Source of the DNA: Zeus faber
Lineage: Eukaryota > Chordata > Actinopteri > Zeiformes > Zeidae
NCBI GenBank assembly: GCA_960531495.1
Contig: OY482846.1
Location: 31,871,817 to 31,935,816 of the forward strand
Reading direction: 5' to 3'
DNA: 64,000 bases
Part shown: positions 1 to 11,710 of the stretch, piece after piece
How the letters are laid out: each line of letters opens with the position of its first letter
Numbering within the stretch: position 1 is the stretch's first letter
Notes under the pieces: model-generated
The model's database searches: none
Told to the model about the DNA's origin: nothing
Seen by the model: only the letters and a program-made list of their open reading frames with translations
Position numbers and translations under genes: made by a program

Positions 1-543
1 TTTATTCTACTGTAAATGAGAATATTCCACGAGCCATGGGACGTTGTTCATTTCTGTAAATTGTTATTTCACCACCGATTTGTAGAGAGCAGTGTTGTTT
101 TTTCTGTCCCCTCCGTATATTGCTGCCTTGTGTGGTTTCGATATATATTTTTGGAGTGAACAATGCAGTAGTCTCATACTTTTTGGTCCTTTCCAAGCCA
201 TGTCGTGACTCGTTTTTTCTCATGTGAGCAAGCTTTAGCAGTTCAAGATGTGTATATACGTATATATATATAAATGTATACTTAATGATTTGAAGAAGAA
301 AAAATATTTTGACACGGTACGCTCTGATCTGTGTGAGGAAAAAGGCTGCACTCCAGGGAATTTCTGTTTTGTTCTGTTTTTTCCTTCTGTCTTTTAACGT
401 TTGATCATGGGAGAATATTTTTACTCTGCTTTTCTCAAAATTTTTTCGTTTTTTTCCCCCCCTTCTCTTTTCAATCACTTAAATGTGGGATAGGGATTTT
501 TATTAACTTTGACTATTGCTTTTAATTCAGATTTCTGTTTTTT

Positions 544-578
<35 letters not shown>

Positions 579-1040
579 GCCTTGAATGTAGATTTGTGTG
601 TCCAGCCCGTTAGACACTCGAGCCCTCTGTCGGGGCCACGGTGCTAACTTAGCTTTAAAAAAATACAAAACATGAAACTGATTGTCGTCTTTTTGCTGGA
701 TACATCACGGCATTGTGGTGCAACTCTCTGAATGTTTTTTGGTTTTTTTTTTTTTTGGTTTTTTTTTTAAGCCATTTAACATGGTGAAATCAATTTTATA
801 TTTATGCAGTTGTATTTTTTTTTCTTTGCAGAAAAGTGTAATGTATAAATACAATACCAAAGTCTTTGAGGAGGATCTTTGTCAGAAGCAATGCAGTACT
901 CTGTGTTTTTAGAATCTCGTCGATGTTAAGTGCTAAAGTCAATGTCTAACATCAGTCAAGTTTTCAGGAGTTCACCCACTCTTGTCATTTATTTAATCAG
1001 TAACAAACAAACTGAAATAAAATGAAAGAAATTACAAAAT
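1..1040 (+). other. probable 3' UTR end of an unseen plus-strand gene
   Basis: AT/T-rich, non-coding sequence with no family I recognise. It ends with a plus-strand AATAAA at about 1016-1021. The layout suggests a gene lying left of the window, converging on tmem131. In human the convergent neighbour of TMEM131 is ZAP70, so that is one candidate, but nothing here shows it. Confidence 0.3.
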
Positions 1041-3560
1041 CTCTATTGGTCCATTTCATTTGTGTTTTTCTGAAAATTAGCTCATCAAGTTGGGTAGAAG
1101 ACTCTTCTGTTCAGAAACAACCGACCCATTCTGCCTCTATAAAGTTCATTTTGTGTCCAGACCCATGTATGAGCCTTTGTATCCAACAATCATGGCAATC
1201 ATTTCAAAATACCATACAATATTTGGGTCATACTCAGTAATGGATGGTGACCCTGTGCAGTCATGGATGGCACACTGGTCTATAAGGAGTAGCAGAGTAT
1301 TTTACAACTGGTACAAAGTAAACGTTTAGTTAGATCACAATGTTTAAAACGCCGGGAACAACATACCACGAGTTAACTTTTCACTGCCCGTCACAAAAGG
1401 AATGTTTAATTCTCTGTTCTTCCAGGAGAAATGGTTATGTTTTGAAAGAGATGGGTGGATATATATTTATTCCTGTGAGAATAGGGGGAAAGACAATCTA
1501 CCGAGCCACAATCACAATATCGCACCAGAATCACCAATCCAGCAAACAACCTGAGTCGTCTCGGCAAAAGGGAAACGTAAGGCCAAAAGCAATTTTCTTG
1601 CGCGGCAGCAGTGATTGTAGTCTCAGTCCTTAAGCGCCAAGTGATCAGCCCTAGTCTTATTGGTCAGATATAGATATGGATGTCTCGTAGAGCTGGAGTG
1701 AACTTTTTTGAAGTACAGTGCTCTTAACCTGACGATTAAGGTTATCTCATCATAATCAATAACATCCTTTTCTTTTTCACACAGCACTCCATCATTTCCT
1801 CTGTTCCAGAGCCGGCGGACTTGTTCCTTCTGAGGATCTCCCTGTATTGTCTCCACACGCTGGTCCTGCGGTGAGTCTCACCTTCCTGTTCTTTCTGTCC
1901 GTTCTCATTTTACCATTGGCGCTCATGAATGACCATTCTGTTGCGGCTGCCGCTCTGCTGGGAAGCAGGGGCAGTGCCGTGACCCAACGTTCTTTCGGCA
2001 CATTTTCAAGCCCCTGTTTGTGCCGCTCCTGAGCCGGTGGTTTGCAGAGGCAATGGCTCTGTAATTACGGGAGCAAGCGGCCAGACCTGGTCCAGCGGCC
2101 CAGAGTGTGGTTTTGTTACGCCTCTCATGAAGTATCAGGATGCCGGCCGTCACAGGAGCGCAGGGTATCGGGTCTCCGTGCAGGAGAAGGTGGGGGTTCT
2201 CCGGACAGAGGTGTCCACAGACTGACCGCTGCTGGACCTCATTTCCTAGGCAGGCCTGTGAGGGTGAACTTGGAACTGGAAGCAAGGCTTTGGGGCATCT
2301 GCTCCCTCCAAACAGCACGGTCTCAACTTACATGCATCCTGAAGACTGTGTGTCTGGCTGTGGTCTACTGCTCAGCCACACCATTTCAGAAGCTTGTTCC
2401 ACATAAGGGTCAAACGTGCCATGTGTCTGAACCTAGATGGCCAGATGCGGTAGATTCATAGGCAGATGTTCATTCCAGGAGAGAAATGTAATAAGAGCAT
2501 GAACCGCCATCAGCCCAGGGAAAAAACACAGACCCTTAGGCAGCATTGGTCTAACAGTGGTCTAATGACAGCAGTGACATCTGGGACGTAGAGTAGAGAG
2601 GAACGGAAGTCCGGCATGGGGCTGTGGCTCTACATCGCAGTGCAGCAAGGAAAGGAAATACCATGTTTCAGAAGCCCTGCAGACATGGGTGTGGACGTAC
2701 ATACACTACCCTGTGGACAGGCCTACCCATGCTAAACAAACAAACACACACACCCCTGAGCCAGATCACCTTGCGGCAGGACGTCGGCCTGACATGACTT
2801 ATTCAGCGGCAGTAACAGTCCTGCAGAGCCACCGGCCACAGATACTTGATCCCCAGAGGCACATCTGTGCCACTCCACCAGTCGACTCACAACACACCTC
2901 CATTTCCCGGCCATGATCACCATCTTATATTTGCATGATTACAAATTAAATGCTAGAATATCTGGGCCCTTTTTCCTATTTCTGTGGCTCTTGGCTCTTT
3001 GTCTCCCAGTAAACACATGGACTCTCCTAAAATAATGCTTTTAGACCTTATTTAAAGACCTTGACAAGCAAATTTGATATATTGTGTACGGTCTGAAACA
3101 ATTGACATTTACACGGATTGAATTAATATTTTATATTAGATTCTTGGCCACACCCACTGCACACAGGAACTGGAGGGAGGTTCCGCTGGGAAATGGAGAG
3201 CTGGACTTAAAATACACCTCTGCTAGATACAGAATCTACAGCGCAGCTTTGACTTTTGGCCAACAAGTAATTGTCGGTTTGGAGCGATACTAGTGTTGAT
3301 CGTGCAACATTGCATTTGTGTTTACAGAAAGGAACCTGTTGTAAAAAGCTAAATGGATATCCAAAATGCAACCAGTGCAGCCACGAACAGCAGCTCTCTT
3401 AAGGACTTAACTATCCACCACCTTTTTTTCCCTCCTCGCTCCTATTCGTCGGATTCCCACTGACATGTTAAATTCCAGACTGGGCCCTCGGTGCCTGTGA
3501 GTCATTTCCATCCTTTACTCCAAGTGACGGAGGATGAGAGGGACGGCACATGGACAGACA
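1041..3560. other. intergenic, no feature recognised apart from the orphan exon-like segment
   Basis: No coding exon chain, RNA gene or recognised repeat could be supported. Open frames are short and lack codon or family signal. Confidence 0.5.
1785..1870 (+). other. orphan exon-like segment
   Basis: 86 bases open in one frame (HSIISSVPEPADLFLLRISL YCLHTLVLR), framed by a pyrimidine-rich acceptor ending cacacag and a strong donor gtgagt. No partner exon or recognised family was found. It could be an exon of an unseen gene or lncRNA, or chance. Confidence 0.18.
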
Positions 3561-3564
3561 GAAG

Positions 3565-3636
3565 TATACACCGATCAGCCACAACATTAAAACCACCACT
3601 GGTAACCACTAATATTGTGTGGCCAAAACACCGGCT
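3565..3636 (+). mobile_element. Tc1-like terminal fragment
   Basis: Begins with the terminal motif tatacaccgatcagccacaa and the adjacent cattaaaaccacc, shared with copies at 6237, 10883, 25998 and 27547. The fragment breaks off after about 70 bases and runs into a retroposon tail. Confidence 0.6.
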
Positions 3637-3639
3637 ATC

Positions 3640-3735
3640 ACCGGGTGCGTTGCATTACATTTCACTGCATATATGTATGGAAGTATGTATATGTATGTGA
3701 CAAATAAAAATCTTGAATCTTGAATCTTGAACAGC
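3640..3735 (+). mobile_element. non-LTR retroposon 3' end, (TTGAATC)n tail
   Basis: Carries the module catttcactgcatatatgta, then tgtgacaaataaaa and three ATCTTGA units. The same module recurs at 3907-4050, 32545-32619, 55490-55612, 56030-56150, 57196-57390 and 60237-60430. A short simple tandem tail is typical of LINE-mobilised elements. Family not assigned. Confidence 0.65.
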
Positions 3736-3906
3736 TCTGACCGTCTCTCCGGCGGCATCTCCCTTTCTCTTCCTCCCTCTTTGGGGCCCTCAGCTCAGGC
3801 GGGTCATTGAGATAACGGGCTGATGGACGCTGCCCGGGATACAAGATGGTAACAAGGTCTCTACAGGTGGTCAGAGCGAATAGTTCAAACGTTAAAGCTC
3901 AAAGCC

Positions 3907-4050
3907 GAATCCCAAGTTCAAGTTCAAGTTCAAGTTCAAGTTCAAGTTCAAGAGATTATTTGTCACATACATACACATACGGTCGTGCATATATGCAGTG
4001 AAATGTCATGACACACGATGATTACGCACAAGCTCAAACCCCCACCTACT
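3907..4050 (-). mobile_element. non-LTR retroposon 3' end, (TTGAAC)n tail
   Basis: Minus-strand copy of the same module: six AAGTTC units, then attatttgtcacatacatac, atgcagtgaaatgtcatga and gattacgcacaagctc. It lies 170 bases from a plus-strand copy, facing it tail to tail. Confidence 0.65.
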
Positions 4051-5150
4051 ATATAATATGATGACATCATCAGCGTACACATGAACTTCCACGTTTTACA
4101 ATCCATCTCTTGTTTTGTCGGCCATCCTGACCACTCTCTTTCAGTTTGGTTACAATTCGACTGAAAAACCAAAGAAGAGACCTTTTAGGAGGTGACTGGA
4201 GGGAGAGATTGAAAGAGAGATAAAAAGAGGGAGAGAGAGAAAGCAGTGAAGAGACAACCAGGATAACACTTTGTACCTCAGCGGGTGAATGTGGTACCCT
4301 GCTAAAGTGACTCAATTCAATACTTTTAGCAAAGTACCCATTCCAAAAACACTTAGTATATATAGAATACCTATAGAAAGACGTAGGATGCATTATAGTT
4401 TTCAAATTCCTATTGAAATTGTGCCAAAATATCCTGGAATTCCTATAGAATTCCTGCAGGATTCCTATAGGAATTCCAATAGCAACCAAAACCTATTGGA
4501 TCTCATAGAAATCTCTACAGAACACTATAGGATTTTCTGGGATGGCCTAGGAATTAGAAAGTTGTTTTTTTTAAATTAAAAAAAAAAATTAATTTTTTTT
4601 TTTTAATTTAAATAAACCTGATAATCAACACAAAGGGGAGAAGGAAACCCTTCTCCATCTACCATGGTACACGGAGATTGGTTTCCATGGTCATCATGGT
4701 GTAAAGACAGAGAGAGGAATAGTGAAAGTCCTGTGTTTCACGGCCCTACTGTACAGCACAAGAGCTTCTGTGTCGGCTGCAGGAGACAAACAAGCCTCCA
4801 TTGTGTCGCTGTAACTTAAAGCAGCTCTCCAGTATAAGGAGACTCGGCGGGCGAGTTAGCAAGAGAGAAAGGGGGGGGGGGGCAGATAGAAGGAGACCTT
4901 GAGGAAAGAAGAAAGATGGGAAGGCACCACACAGGCCGAGAAAAACAAGACCTCTAGTCTATATATACAGTATATATACACCTCTGCTCTGTATAACCGT
5001 GTTATTTTAAATCTTCTTTATTTTTCTTTCTTTCTTGGATACTTGTAAACTATTACTGTTCCTGTCACAGAAGAATAATGGGGTTCATCCGCATCAATAG
5101 CCAGAGCTCCGCCAATGTCACTTTTGAAAAATAACGCTCTCCCTGCAGCC
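4051..5150. other. intergenic, simple repeats
   Basis: Contains purine-rich stretches, a cluster of short degenerate units based on ATTCCTATAG(GA) around 4365-4510, and a G10 run near 4871. No gene seen. Confidence 0.5.
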
Positions 5151-5156
5151 AGAGAA

Positions 5157-5157
<1 letters not shown>

Positions 5158-5193
<36 letters not shown>

Positions 5194-5196
5194 TCT
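5158..5196. repeat. (CT)n microsatellite
   Basis: About 16 uninterrupted CT units with a short imperfect end. Confidence 0.9.
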
Positions 5197-5504
5197 GACA
5201 GACATGTCAGTGACAGACTCCTAGGCCCCAAATGGAGACCTGTATACCCTAGATAAAATAGTTGGGTTTCTAGACACGACATTTGGGAAATCTGTTAAAG
5301 TCACGGATCATTTCCGTGATTCCTGAAAGTTTATTAAAATAGTGGCCTTGTTGAGGAAGTCAGCAGGGGCAGTGTTTGATGACAAAAAGAGGTACCGGCT
5401 AAAGAAATACTTAGGTATTAGGATGGCTGTTTTTCACAGGGTGTTTTCTCTCCTTTTGCTGGTTTTCTCGACTGGTTCCCTCTTCTCTCCCGCACTTACT
5501 CCTA

Positions 5505-5660
5505 TGCACAAGCTCAGAATTGGCTCTTTAAATATCAACAGTGGGAGAAAGCAGCAGATTCCGCTCTGGTTGTGGAATTAATTCAGCATAAGAGGTTAGA
5601 TGTGATATTTCTGCAGAGAGACAGTGATGCAGCTGTTTCTCAGCCATGGAACCAACTTCA
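5505..5660 (+). mobile_element. LINE fragment, AP-endonuclease start
   Basis: One frame reads LRIGSLNINSGRKQQ; after a one-base shift the next reads SALVVELIQHKRLDVIFLQR, then DSDAA. The SLNI(N)...R.DVIFLQE(T) pattern is the N-terminal endonuclease block of non-LTR retrotransposon ORF2, here with the catalytic Glu position changed to Arg and a frameshift. A dead 5' ORF2 remnant, on the plus strand. Confidence 0.6.
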
Positions 5661-6236
5661 GTGCAGGGACAGCGATCCTCCTTTCATAAGGGTCAAACAT
5701 CAGGGTTCTGATCAGCACTGAGGTAGAAGCAGGTAGAGCTCAGATGGTCAGGGCGGAGGCAGGAGGTTCTTTTTGCCGGATTGCAGGATGTGGCTGCTCT
5801 CTCTCTCTCTTTCTCTCTCTCTCACATTGCTGCCTGCTACATTCAATATGAAATACAGCCAAGTGGACAAACCTCTGGGCTCGACCGCCATTGTCCCGAA
5901 ATTTGAGAATGTTGTTCTGATTTTAGGAGTCTGTTACTGACAGGAATGACAGACCCCAGAGAACGTCCTGGTTCGTCCTTCTGTTGTGGATAAATAACCT
6001 TCTGTGATTTGATATGAATGAATCAAAGGTGAAATTAATTTCTGGAGGCGAGGGAGAGGGTCATTTCGCGAACCTGGTAGTGGTTAGTGGTGCATATAGT
6101 CTGGCAACATCCCCGATTCAACTGCAAACCAGATGAGTCGGGGCCCATTCCACATGGGCCTGACTGGAGAAACGCACGCAACTGCTCTCCAACGTCTTGA
6201 CCTCCTTTACAATGTGCTTGTATTTCAGTTTCAACA

Positions 6237-6847
6237 TACCACCGATCAGCCGCAACATTAAAACCCCTTAAGTGAATAACATTGATCATCTCTTCCCAAT
6301 GCTCCTGTCAAGGGGTGGGATATATTAGGCAGCAAGTGAACAGTCAGTTCTTGAAGTTGATGTGTTGGAAGCAGGGAAAATGGTCAAGTGTCAGGATCTG
6401 AGCGACTTTAACAAGGACCAAATTGTGATGGCTGGACGACTGGGTCAGAGCATCCCCAAAACTGCAGGTCTTGTGGCTATGATAGAAAGGTGTCAGAACA
6501 CACAGTGCATCACGGCTTGCTGCGTATGGGGCTGCGTGTCTGCAGATCGGTCAGAGTGGCCAGGCTGACCCCTGTCCACCGGCGAAAGCGCCCACAATGA
6601 GCATGTGAGCGTCAGAACTGAACCAAGGAGCAATGGAAGAAGGTGGCCTGGTCTGGTTCTACATTATATGGATGGCCGGGTGTGTGTGCATTGTTTACCT
6701 GGGGAACAAATGGGACCAGGATGCACAGGACACCTTCAGAGGTCCTGTGGAGTCCATGTCTCGACGAGTAAGAGCTGTTTTTGCGGCACGAGGGGGAGCT
6801 ACACAATATTAGGCAGGTGTTTTAATGTTGTGGCTGATCGATGTATA
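6237..6847 (+). mobile_element. Tc1/mariner-like element, internally deleted
   Basis: Both ends carry the inverted terminal motif (caccgatcagccgcaaca left, gttgtggctgatcgatgta right). The interior holds pieces of the transposase region matching the larger copy at 25998-27547, including an N-terminal part ([20 protein letters not shown]) and a disrupted middle (EQWKKVAW region). At about 610 bases it is less than half of full length and cannot code for transposase. Confidence 0.8.
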
Positions 6848-7004
6848 TACAGCAACAAAACACAGAACTCTTATCCATCCTCCTGTTATCCTCCCGTCCA
6901 TTTCTTGTTCAGCTGTATGGCAGCAAGGGTGACAAGAGCGAGGGGGTATAATCATCATCATCATCACTCAGGAAGACTGATCGCCCCTCCCTGGCAGACG
7001 GCAG

Positions 7005-7045
<41 letters not shown>

Positions 7046-8420
7046 TACACACACCCACACACACACGAGAGGCTCATCACTATTTTAAGCCATAGTCTAG
7101 CGCGAGCTCCCAGGTGCGTCACTCTGCACACACGGGACACACACCGTGGAGAGCAGCAGGTGACATCACAGCCTCCCCAGTCCATGGTTTGGTTGTTGGT
7201 TGGGGGTTGTGTTGTCTAAGGTCAACTTACCGATGGACATTTTAGAAGGAGATACTGGTTGTTATTTGAAAGCAAAAATATAAATACACCGCAATAAGCC
7301 ATTCAGATAAGCAAGATTGTTACGGTCGAACGGTCCACCTTGACGCCAGGAGGCTCTGCGGTTGTGGCTGGAGGAGCTCTCTGGGGCGGCTCATGTGCCA
7401 GTTATCGGGAGAGCGTGGAGAATGGGCGTAGCGTGACCCCTATCTAGTGCACGCACCACCGGGCCGCCGCAAGGTCACTGCCGCTGATAAGGGAGTTATC
7501 ATGTGACACGCAGGGCAGCTTCTCCTGGGTAACGGCTGGGGCGGGGAGATGAGATGAGGGAGAATGCAAAATATCCCATTGTTGTTTTCACCCCTCCCCC
7601 GATAAGGTAATTGCATTTGTCCATGTGAAGTTATGAATCACATTCTAAAGGGTTGAATGAATATTGTTGTCGAGTCACAGCAGCAGAAATGGTCGTATGT
7701 CTTTGACTCGACGTGGGCGGTTTGGACGGTGTCACACCGATAAAAGAGGGGAAGCATAAAGACACCGAGGCGTCAGAGGCAAGATGGAGTCTGCTTGAGG
7801 GTGAGGTGTAGCCTATACATAAGGAGTCTGAAAAAACATTGGCACGTTTTGGGTTTTTACAACTCATTACTTTGCATTGACTCAGCAGTTCCAATTGTGT
7901 CACAGGGCGGTACTCCCGGGGGATTCTTTCCACTTGTTTAACTGGATCCATGTGATCATTAAACATCAAAGATATCGGGCGAGGAAAGCGATCGGCATGC
8001 GCAGAGGCCACCCGGAGCACAAGCTACTGGAAATCAATGGAAGACCTTCAGGAAAACACAGAGCCGTGGTAAGAGGACAACAAAGAAGCTTCCGAGTGAC
8101 GGATTCCAAGTTCCCACTTCACTCATCTAAACTATGAAAACCACTGAACCAAGCTTTGGTCCAGTGGCTCCTCCACTCTGCCAAGTGACTCACACAGACA
8201 GAAGCCATATCATACATCGAACATCATCATCATTGTTTATTCGGCCAAGTACATTTTCAAATACAAGGAATTTGTCATGTTGCGGGTTGGTACATTGTGG
8301 TTACAAAATAAAATAGTCAAATATAGACAAAATATCCCAAAACGAAACAGAATTTTTTTTTGCAAAATACATAGATGGACGTATAATGTACAGCACTGAT
8401 ACAGTATACTGTATACTGTA
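6848..8420. other. intergenic, no gene recognised
   Basis: Apart from the CA array at 7005 and a short palindromic run at 8399-8424, nothing recognisable is seen. Confidence 0.45.
7005..7055. repeat. (CA)n microsatellite
   Basis: About 19 CA units, then imperfect units. Confidence 0.9.
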
Positions 8421-8421
8421 T

Positions 8422-9235
8422 AGAGGTGTGGAAATTTCTCGATTTCAAGATGCATCGCGATGCGGATATGCACGGTCCTGCATCGATGCAGTGGTGGAAC
8501 GTGGTCGGGAGATTGGAAGTGTGTTCTGGCCTACATGAAAGAAGAAAAAAAGGGATCTAGTGTGGTAAGAACGGCATGTCCGGGAAGCTCCGGTGATGAG
8601 GGAGATCAGGCGCTGGACCGGCCAATCAGAAGCCATGCCGCAGGACGTGCTGAGTGACGTCGACTGGGCCGTGTTTCGCTCCACCCCGATGATGTCAGTG
8701 AGTTTACGAAAGTGGTAACGAGCTTCAGGGCTAACGGCCGCAGCGCTGCTTACTCCGCGTCGTGGCTTGTGTCAGGGAACATGGGCGATTACAAAGCGGC
8801 GTCATGCCAACTGAGGAGGGCTGTGAAAAAGGCGAAGCGTCGGTGCAGGGAAGGAGCGGAGTCTCACTTGCAGCGGTTTGACACCAGACGTTTGAAACTA
8901 TTGTGGGCTACAGAGGCAGAGCTACCATCACAGTGAGTGCTGATGCTTTTGCATTAGCCCTCTGGTTAGCACAACAGAAATGAGCCGGAGGTACGCACAG
9001 TCGGCGACTCGGAGCACGACATGAGGAGGGCTCTGGGACGGGTGAACACCGAGGGGGCAGCCGGTCCAGACGGAATCCCCGGACATGCTTTGAGGACCTG
9101 TGCCGACCCGCTGCGGGCCTTGGTGCCCATCAAGAAAATTGGGAACGCAATACACCGAGATGCATCGAGATTCGTTGACAGGGGAATCGTAATTGAATCG
9201 AATCACGAGACCAGTAAAGGTTCACACCTCTAATA
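8422..9235. mobile_element. DNA-transposon-like repeat split by a LINE fragment
   Basis: Opens with agaggtgtgg and closes with cacacctct, matching inverted ends like those of hAT elements. Both flanks hold the same kind of sequence, rich in gatgcatcg motifs (tcgatttcaagatgcatcg left, gagatgcatcgagattcg right). A LINE reverse-transcriptase fragment lies between them. No clear 8-bp target duplication was found, so the superfamily is uncertain. Confidence 0.5.
8580..9130 (+). pseudogene. LINE ORF2 fragment (endonuclease/RT linker)
   Basis: Frames read SEFTKVVTSFRANGRSA..., then YKAASCQLRRAVKKAKRRCR, and after shifts DMRRALGRVNTEGAAGPDGI with PGHALRTCADPLRA. The R(R)AL.RVN...AAGPDGIPG..LR.CAD pattern is the N-terminal RT block of fish non-LTR retrotransposons of the L2/CR1-like kind. 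Several frameshifts make it inactive. Confidence 0.75.
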
Positions 9236-10315
9236 CTAGACTTATATCTACCTAGATATTTATAAGTAGACTGACAAAAAACATACCTCGTAAATATGTG
9301 AGGAATCATAATGTTAAGTTGCGGTTTCCAACGTAGTCTTCGGAATATCGTCAACGTCTCTAACAATAAGCTGCTCTGTGACCCTGCTCACAGAACACGG
9401 CCTCTTGGCCTGCACTTTCCTTTTTCTTGGTGTGCTTCGGTTCTATGGGATACTGTTTGACCCATTTCCAGTGGCTAGTTTATCACTCCACTAACGCGGG
9501 GCTGTTTTTGAATTCTTGTGGGATAGCCGTTCATTTTGTCTCCCTGGGAGAGTTGTTTTCTATCCACCGTGGCCCCAGAGAAAGTCTGCTTTTACACCAA
9601 TAAGCCCTCCATGCTTTGTGGTATGTGTTATGATTGGGTCCAGGGAGGTGGGGGGGGGGGTGTCACTGTCGTGTGAGTGTGTGCGTTTCAAATCCTGTTG
9701 GACTCCATACGTCTATCTATCATACCGTGACTAATCTATCTTTCTATTTATCTACTTATCTATCTATTTATCTATTTATCTATCTTTCTATCTACTGTAT
9801 TAAAACAATGTGTGGGCATTGTATACGATCAATAATCAGCATCTACAAGTTGTCAGTTGCTGCACACAGTGTGTGATGTCGATAGTGGAGATGCTCGCCC
9901 TGGTATGTGTCAAGCCAATGTCGCCCCCCACCTTCCCCCCTCGTCTCCCTGTAAGAAGAAGCTGAGGGGCACATTCCCCGCAGGTCAATGCGTGCCGGCC
10001 AGCGGGCACTACACCCTGCCCCCCCCCCCGCTCCACCCCCCACACACACACACACACCAGAACCACCAACAACACCACCACAAAAGAGACAGGATTAGGA
10101 AAGGAACACACGTCGCCCCTGACCAGCAGGGAATGTGGGGGGGGGGGGGGGGGGGGGACCCTGGCAAGGTCGACCCAAACACCAGGAGTTGATGGGGAGT
10201 GAGAGTGGGAGGGGAGCAGCTTTGGGCACAGCGCCACCACGGCTCCTTTGGATACAGAGTGGAGTTTCACTGTCACCTACAACTCCTTTAGTGAACTCAG
10301 GGTAATGGGCGCCCA
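9236..10315. other. intergenic, low-complexity tracts
   Basis: Holds a CTAT tract, a C-run near 10020, and an 18-base G-run at 10137-10156. No gene recognised. Confidence 0.5.
9715..9797. repeat. (CTAT)n imperfect microsatellite
   Basis: Interrupted CTAT/TTAT units. Confidence 0.85.
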
Positions 10316-10883
10316 AGGCTCATTGATGTGCGTGGGGAGTGAAGTCCAGCCCGTCCTGCTCCGATCCCACAGAAGAGCTACTGTAGCACAAATTGCTGAA
10401 AAGGTTCATGCTGGTTAATGCTATGATAGAAAGGGTTAGAGCACACAGTGCATCTTTCTGCGTACTGGGATGCGTAGCCGCAGACCTGTCAGAGTGCCCA
10501 CGTTGTCGGCTGTCTGCCGCCGGAAGCACCTACAATGGATAGCGTAAGAACCGGACCATGGAGCAATGGAAGAAGTGGCCTCGTCTGATGAATCACATTT
10601 TCTTTTGTGCATCATGTGGACTGCCAGGTGCATGTGCGTTGTTTATCTGAGGAAGAGGTGGCACCAGGATGCATTATGGGAAGAAGACAAGCCGGTGGAG
10701 GCAGTGTGATGCTCTGGGCAATGTTCTGCTGGGAAACCTTGGGTCCTGGCGTTCATGTGGATGTTACTTTGACACGTACCACCGCCCTAAGCATTGTTAG
10801 GCGGGTCAGAACTGTTTTTGTGGCATGAGGGGGACCTACACAATATTAGGCAGGTGGTTTTAATGTTGTGGCTGATGGGTGTA
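10316..10883 (+). mobile_element. Tc1/mariner-like element, 5'-truncated
   Basis: The right end is the shared terminus (aggcaggtggttttaatg, gttgtggctgatgggtgta). The interior gives transposase pieces: MEQWKKWPRLMNHIFFC after a shift, and VRCLSEEEVAPGCIMGRR plus GGGSVMLWAMFCWETLGPG. These match the copy at 25998-27547. No left terminus is present. Confidence 0.8.
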
Positions 10884-11499
10884 AATTGTCACTTATTGCA
10901 CCCTTAATTTCTGCCAAAATTGCACTGAATGCGGGAAGGTGGTGAGAAAGAATTGCGCAGTATGGGAGTTCTGGTGTAACAGAGAGCTTTGTGTGTGTGT
11001 GTGTGTGTGTGTGCTTACTTCATGCTTCCAGATTGCTTCTAGTCTAACTACAATACAGCAGTGGCCAGATTTGCATAGATGAAAGATGCCCCCCCCCCCC
11101 CCCCCCCCCTCTCTCCGACAAAATTCTCAGTCACGTGGACCCCCACAGAAGAATTTTAACAAGATGTTAACCACCCTGTGTCTAAGCTCCTTCAACAAAA
11201 CATTTTACCTTCACTTGGACTTGGAGTGTTCATTCAGACTAGCATTTCATCAAAAGGTCTCAGTGTGAGCCTGGTGCTGGAAGGATGGACGGACGGATGG
11301 ATGGATGGATTGAGTGCACCACCTCGTCGATTCCCTTCAGCCCACTGACACAGTGTCCTTGTGTGGAAGCCCACACATTCCAATCATACACCGGCCAGCT
11401 ATTTATAGTAACTCTTCCTTCAAAACATCTCTTCTGCACCTTCTAACACATTGCCTCTCTCTCTATTTGTAGCTCAGCATTATTGATGTGTGGAAAGGG

Positions 11500-11501
<2 letters not shown>

Positions 11502-11552
<51 letters not shown>
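11502..11552. repeat. (GA)25 microsatellite
   Basis: Uninterrupted GA dinucleotides. Confidence 0.95.
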
Positions 11553-11554
<2 letters not shown>

Positions 11555-11658
11555 CTTACAGCACACCTTCACATGTCCTCTGTCTCCTTTCCCAGGATCC
11601 CCCTCGGTGCTGACGTCAAAACCGTAAAACTCCTTGCTGCAGGGAGTCACATGGAGCT

Positions 11659-11659
<1 letters not shown>

Positions 11660-11709
<50 letters not shown>
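11660..11709. repeat. (CA)25 microsatellite
   Basis: Uninterrupted CA dinucleotides. Confidence 0.95.

Positions 11710-11710
<1 letters not shown>

Noticed and set aside
2042-2461. Open frame of 139 codons
   Set aside because: No family, no splice or conservation signal, overlaps other frames of similar length.
4365-4510. CRISPR-like regular short repeats
   Set aside because: Units are irregular, overlapping and without spacers of constant length; simple degenerate repeat in a eukaryotic genome.
6605-7219. Open frame of 204 codons on plus
   Set aside because: It runs from a dead Tc1 copy into a CA array; no single gene.
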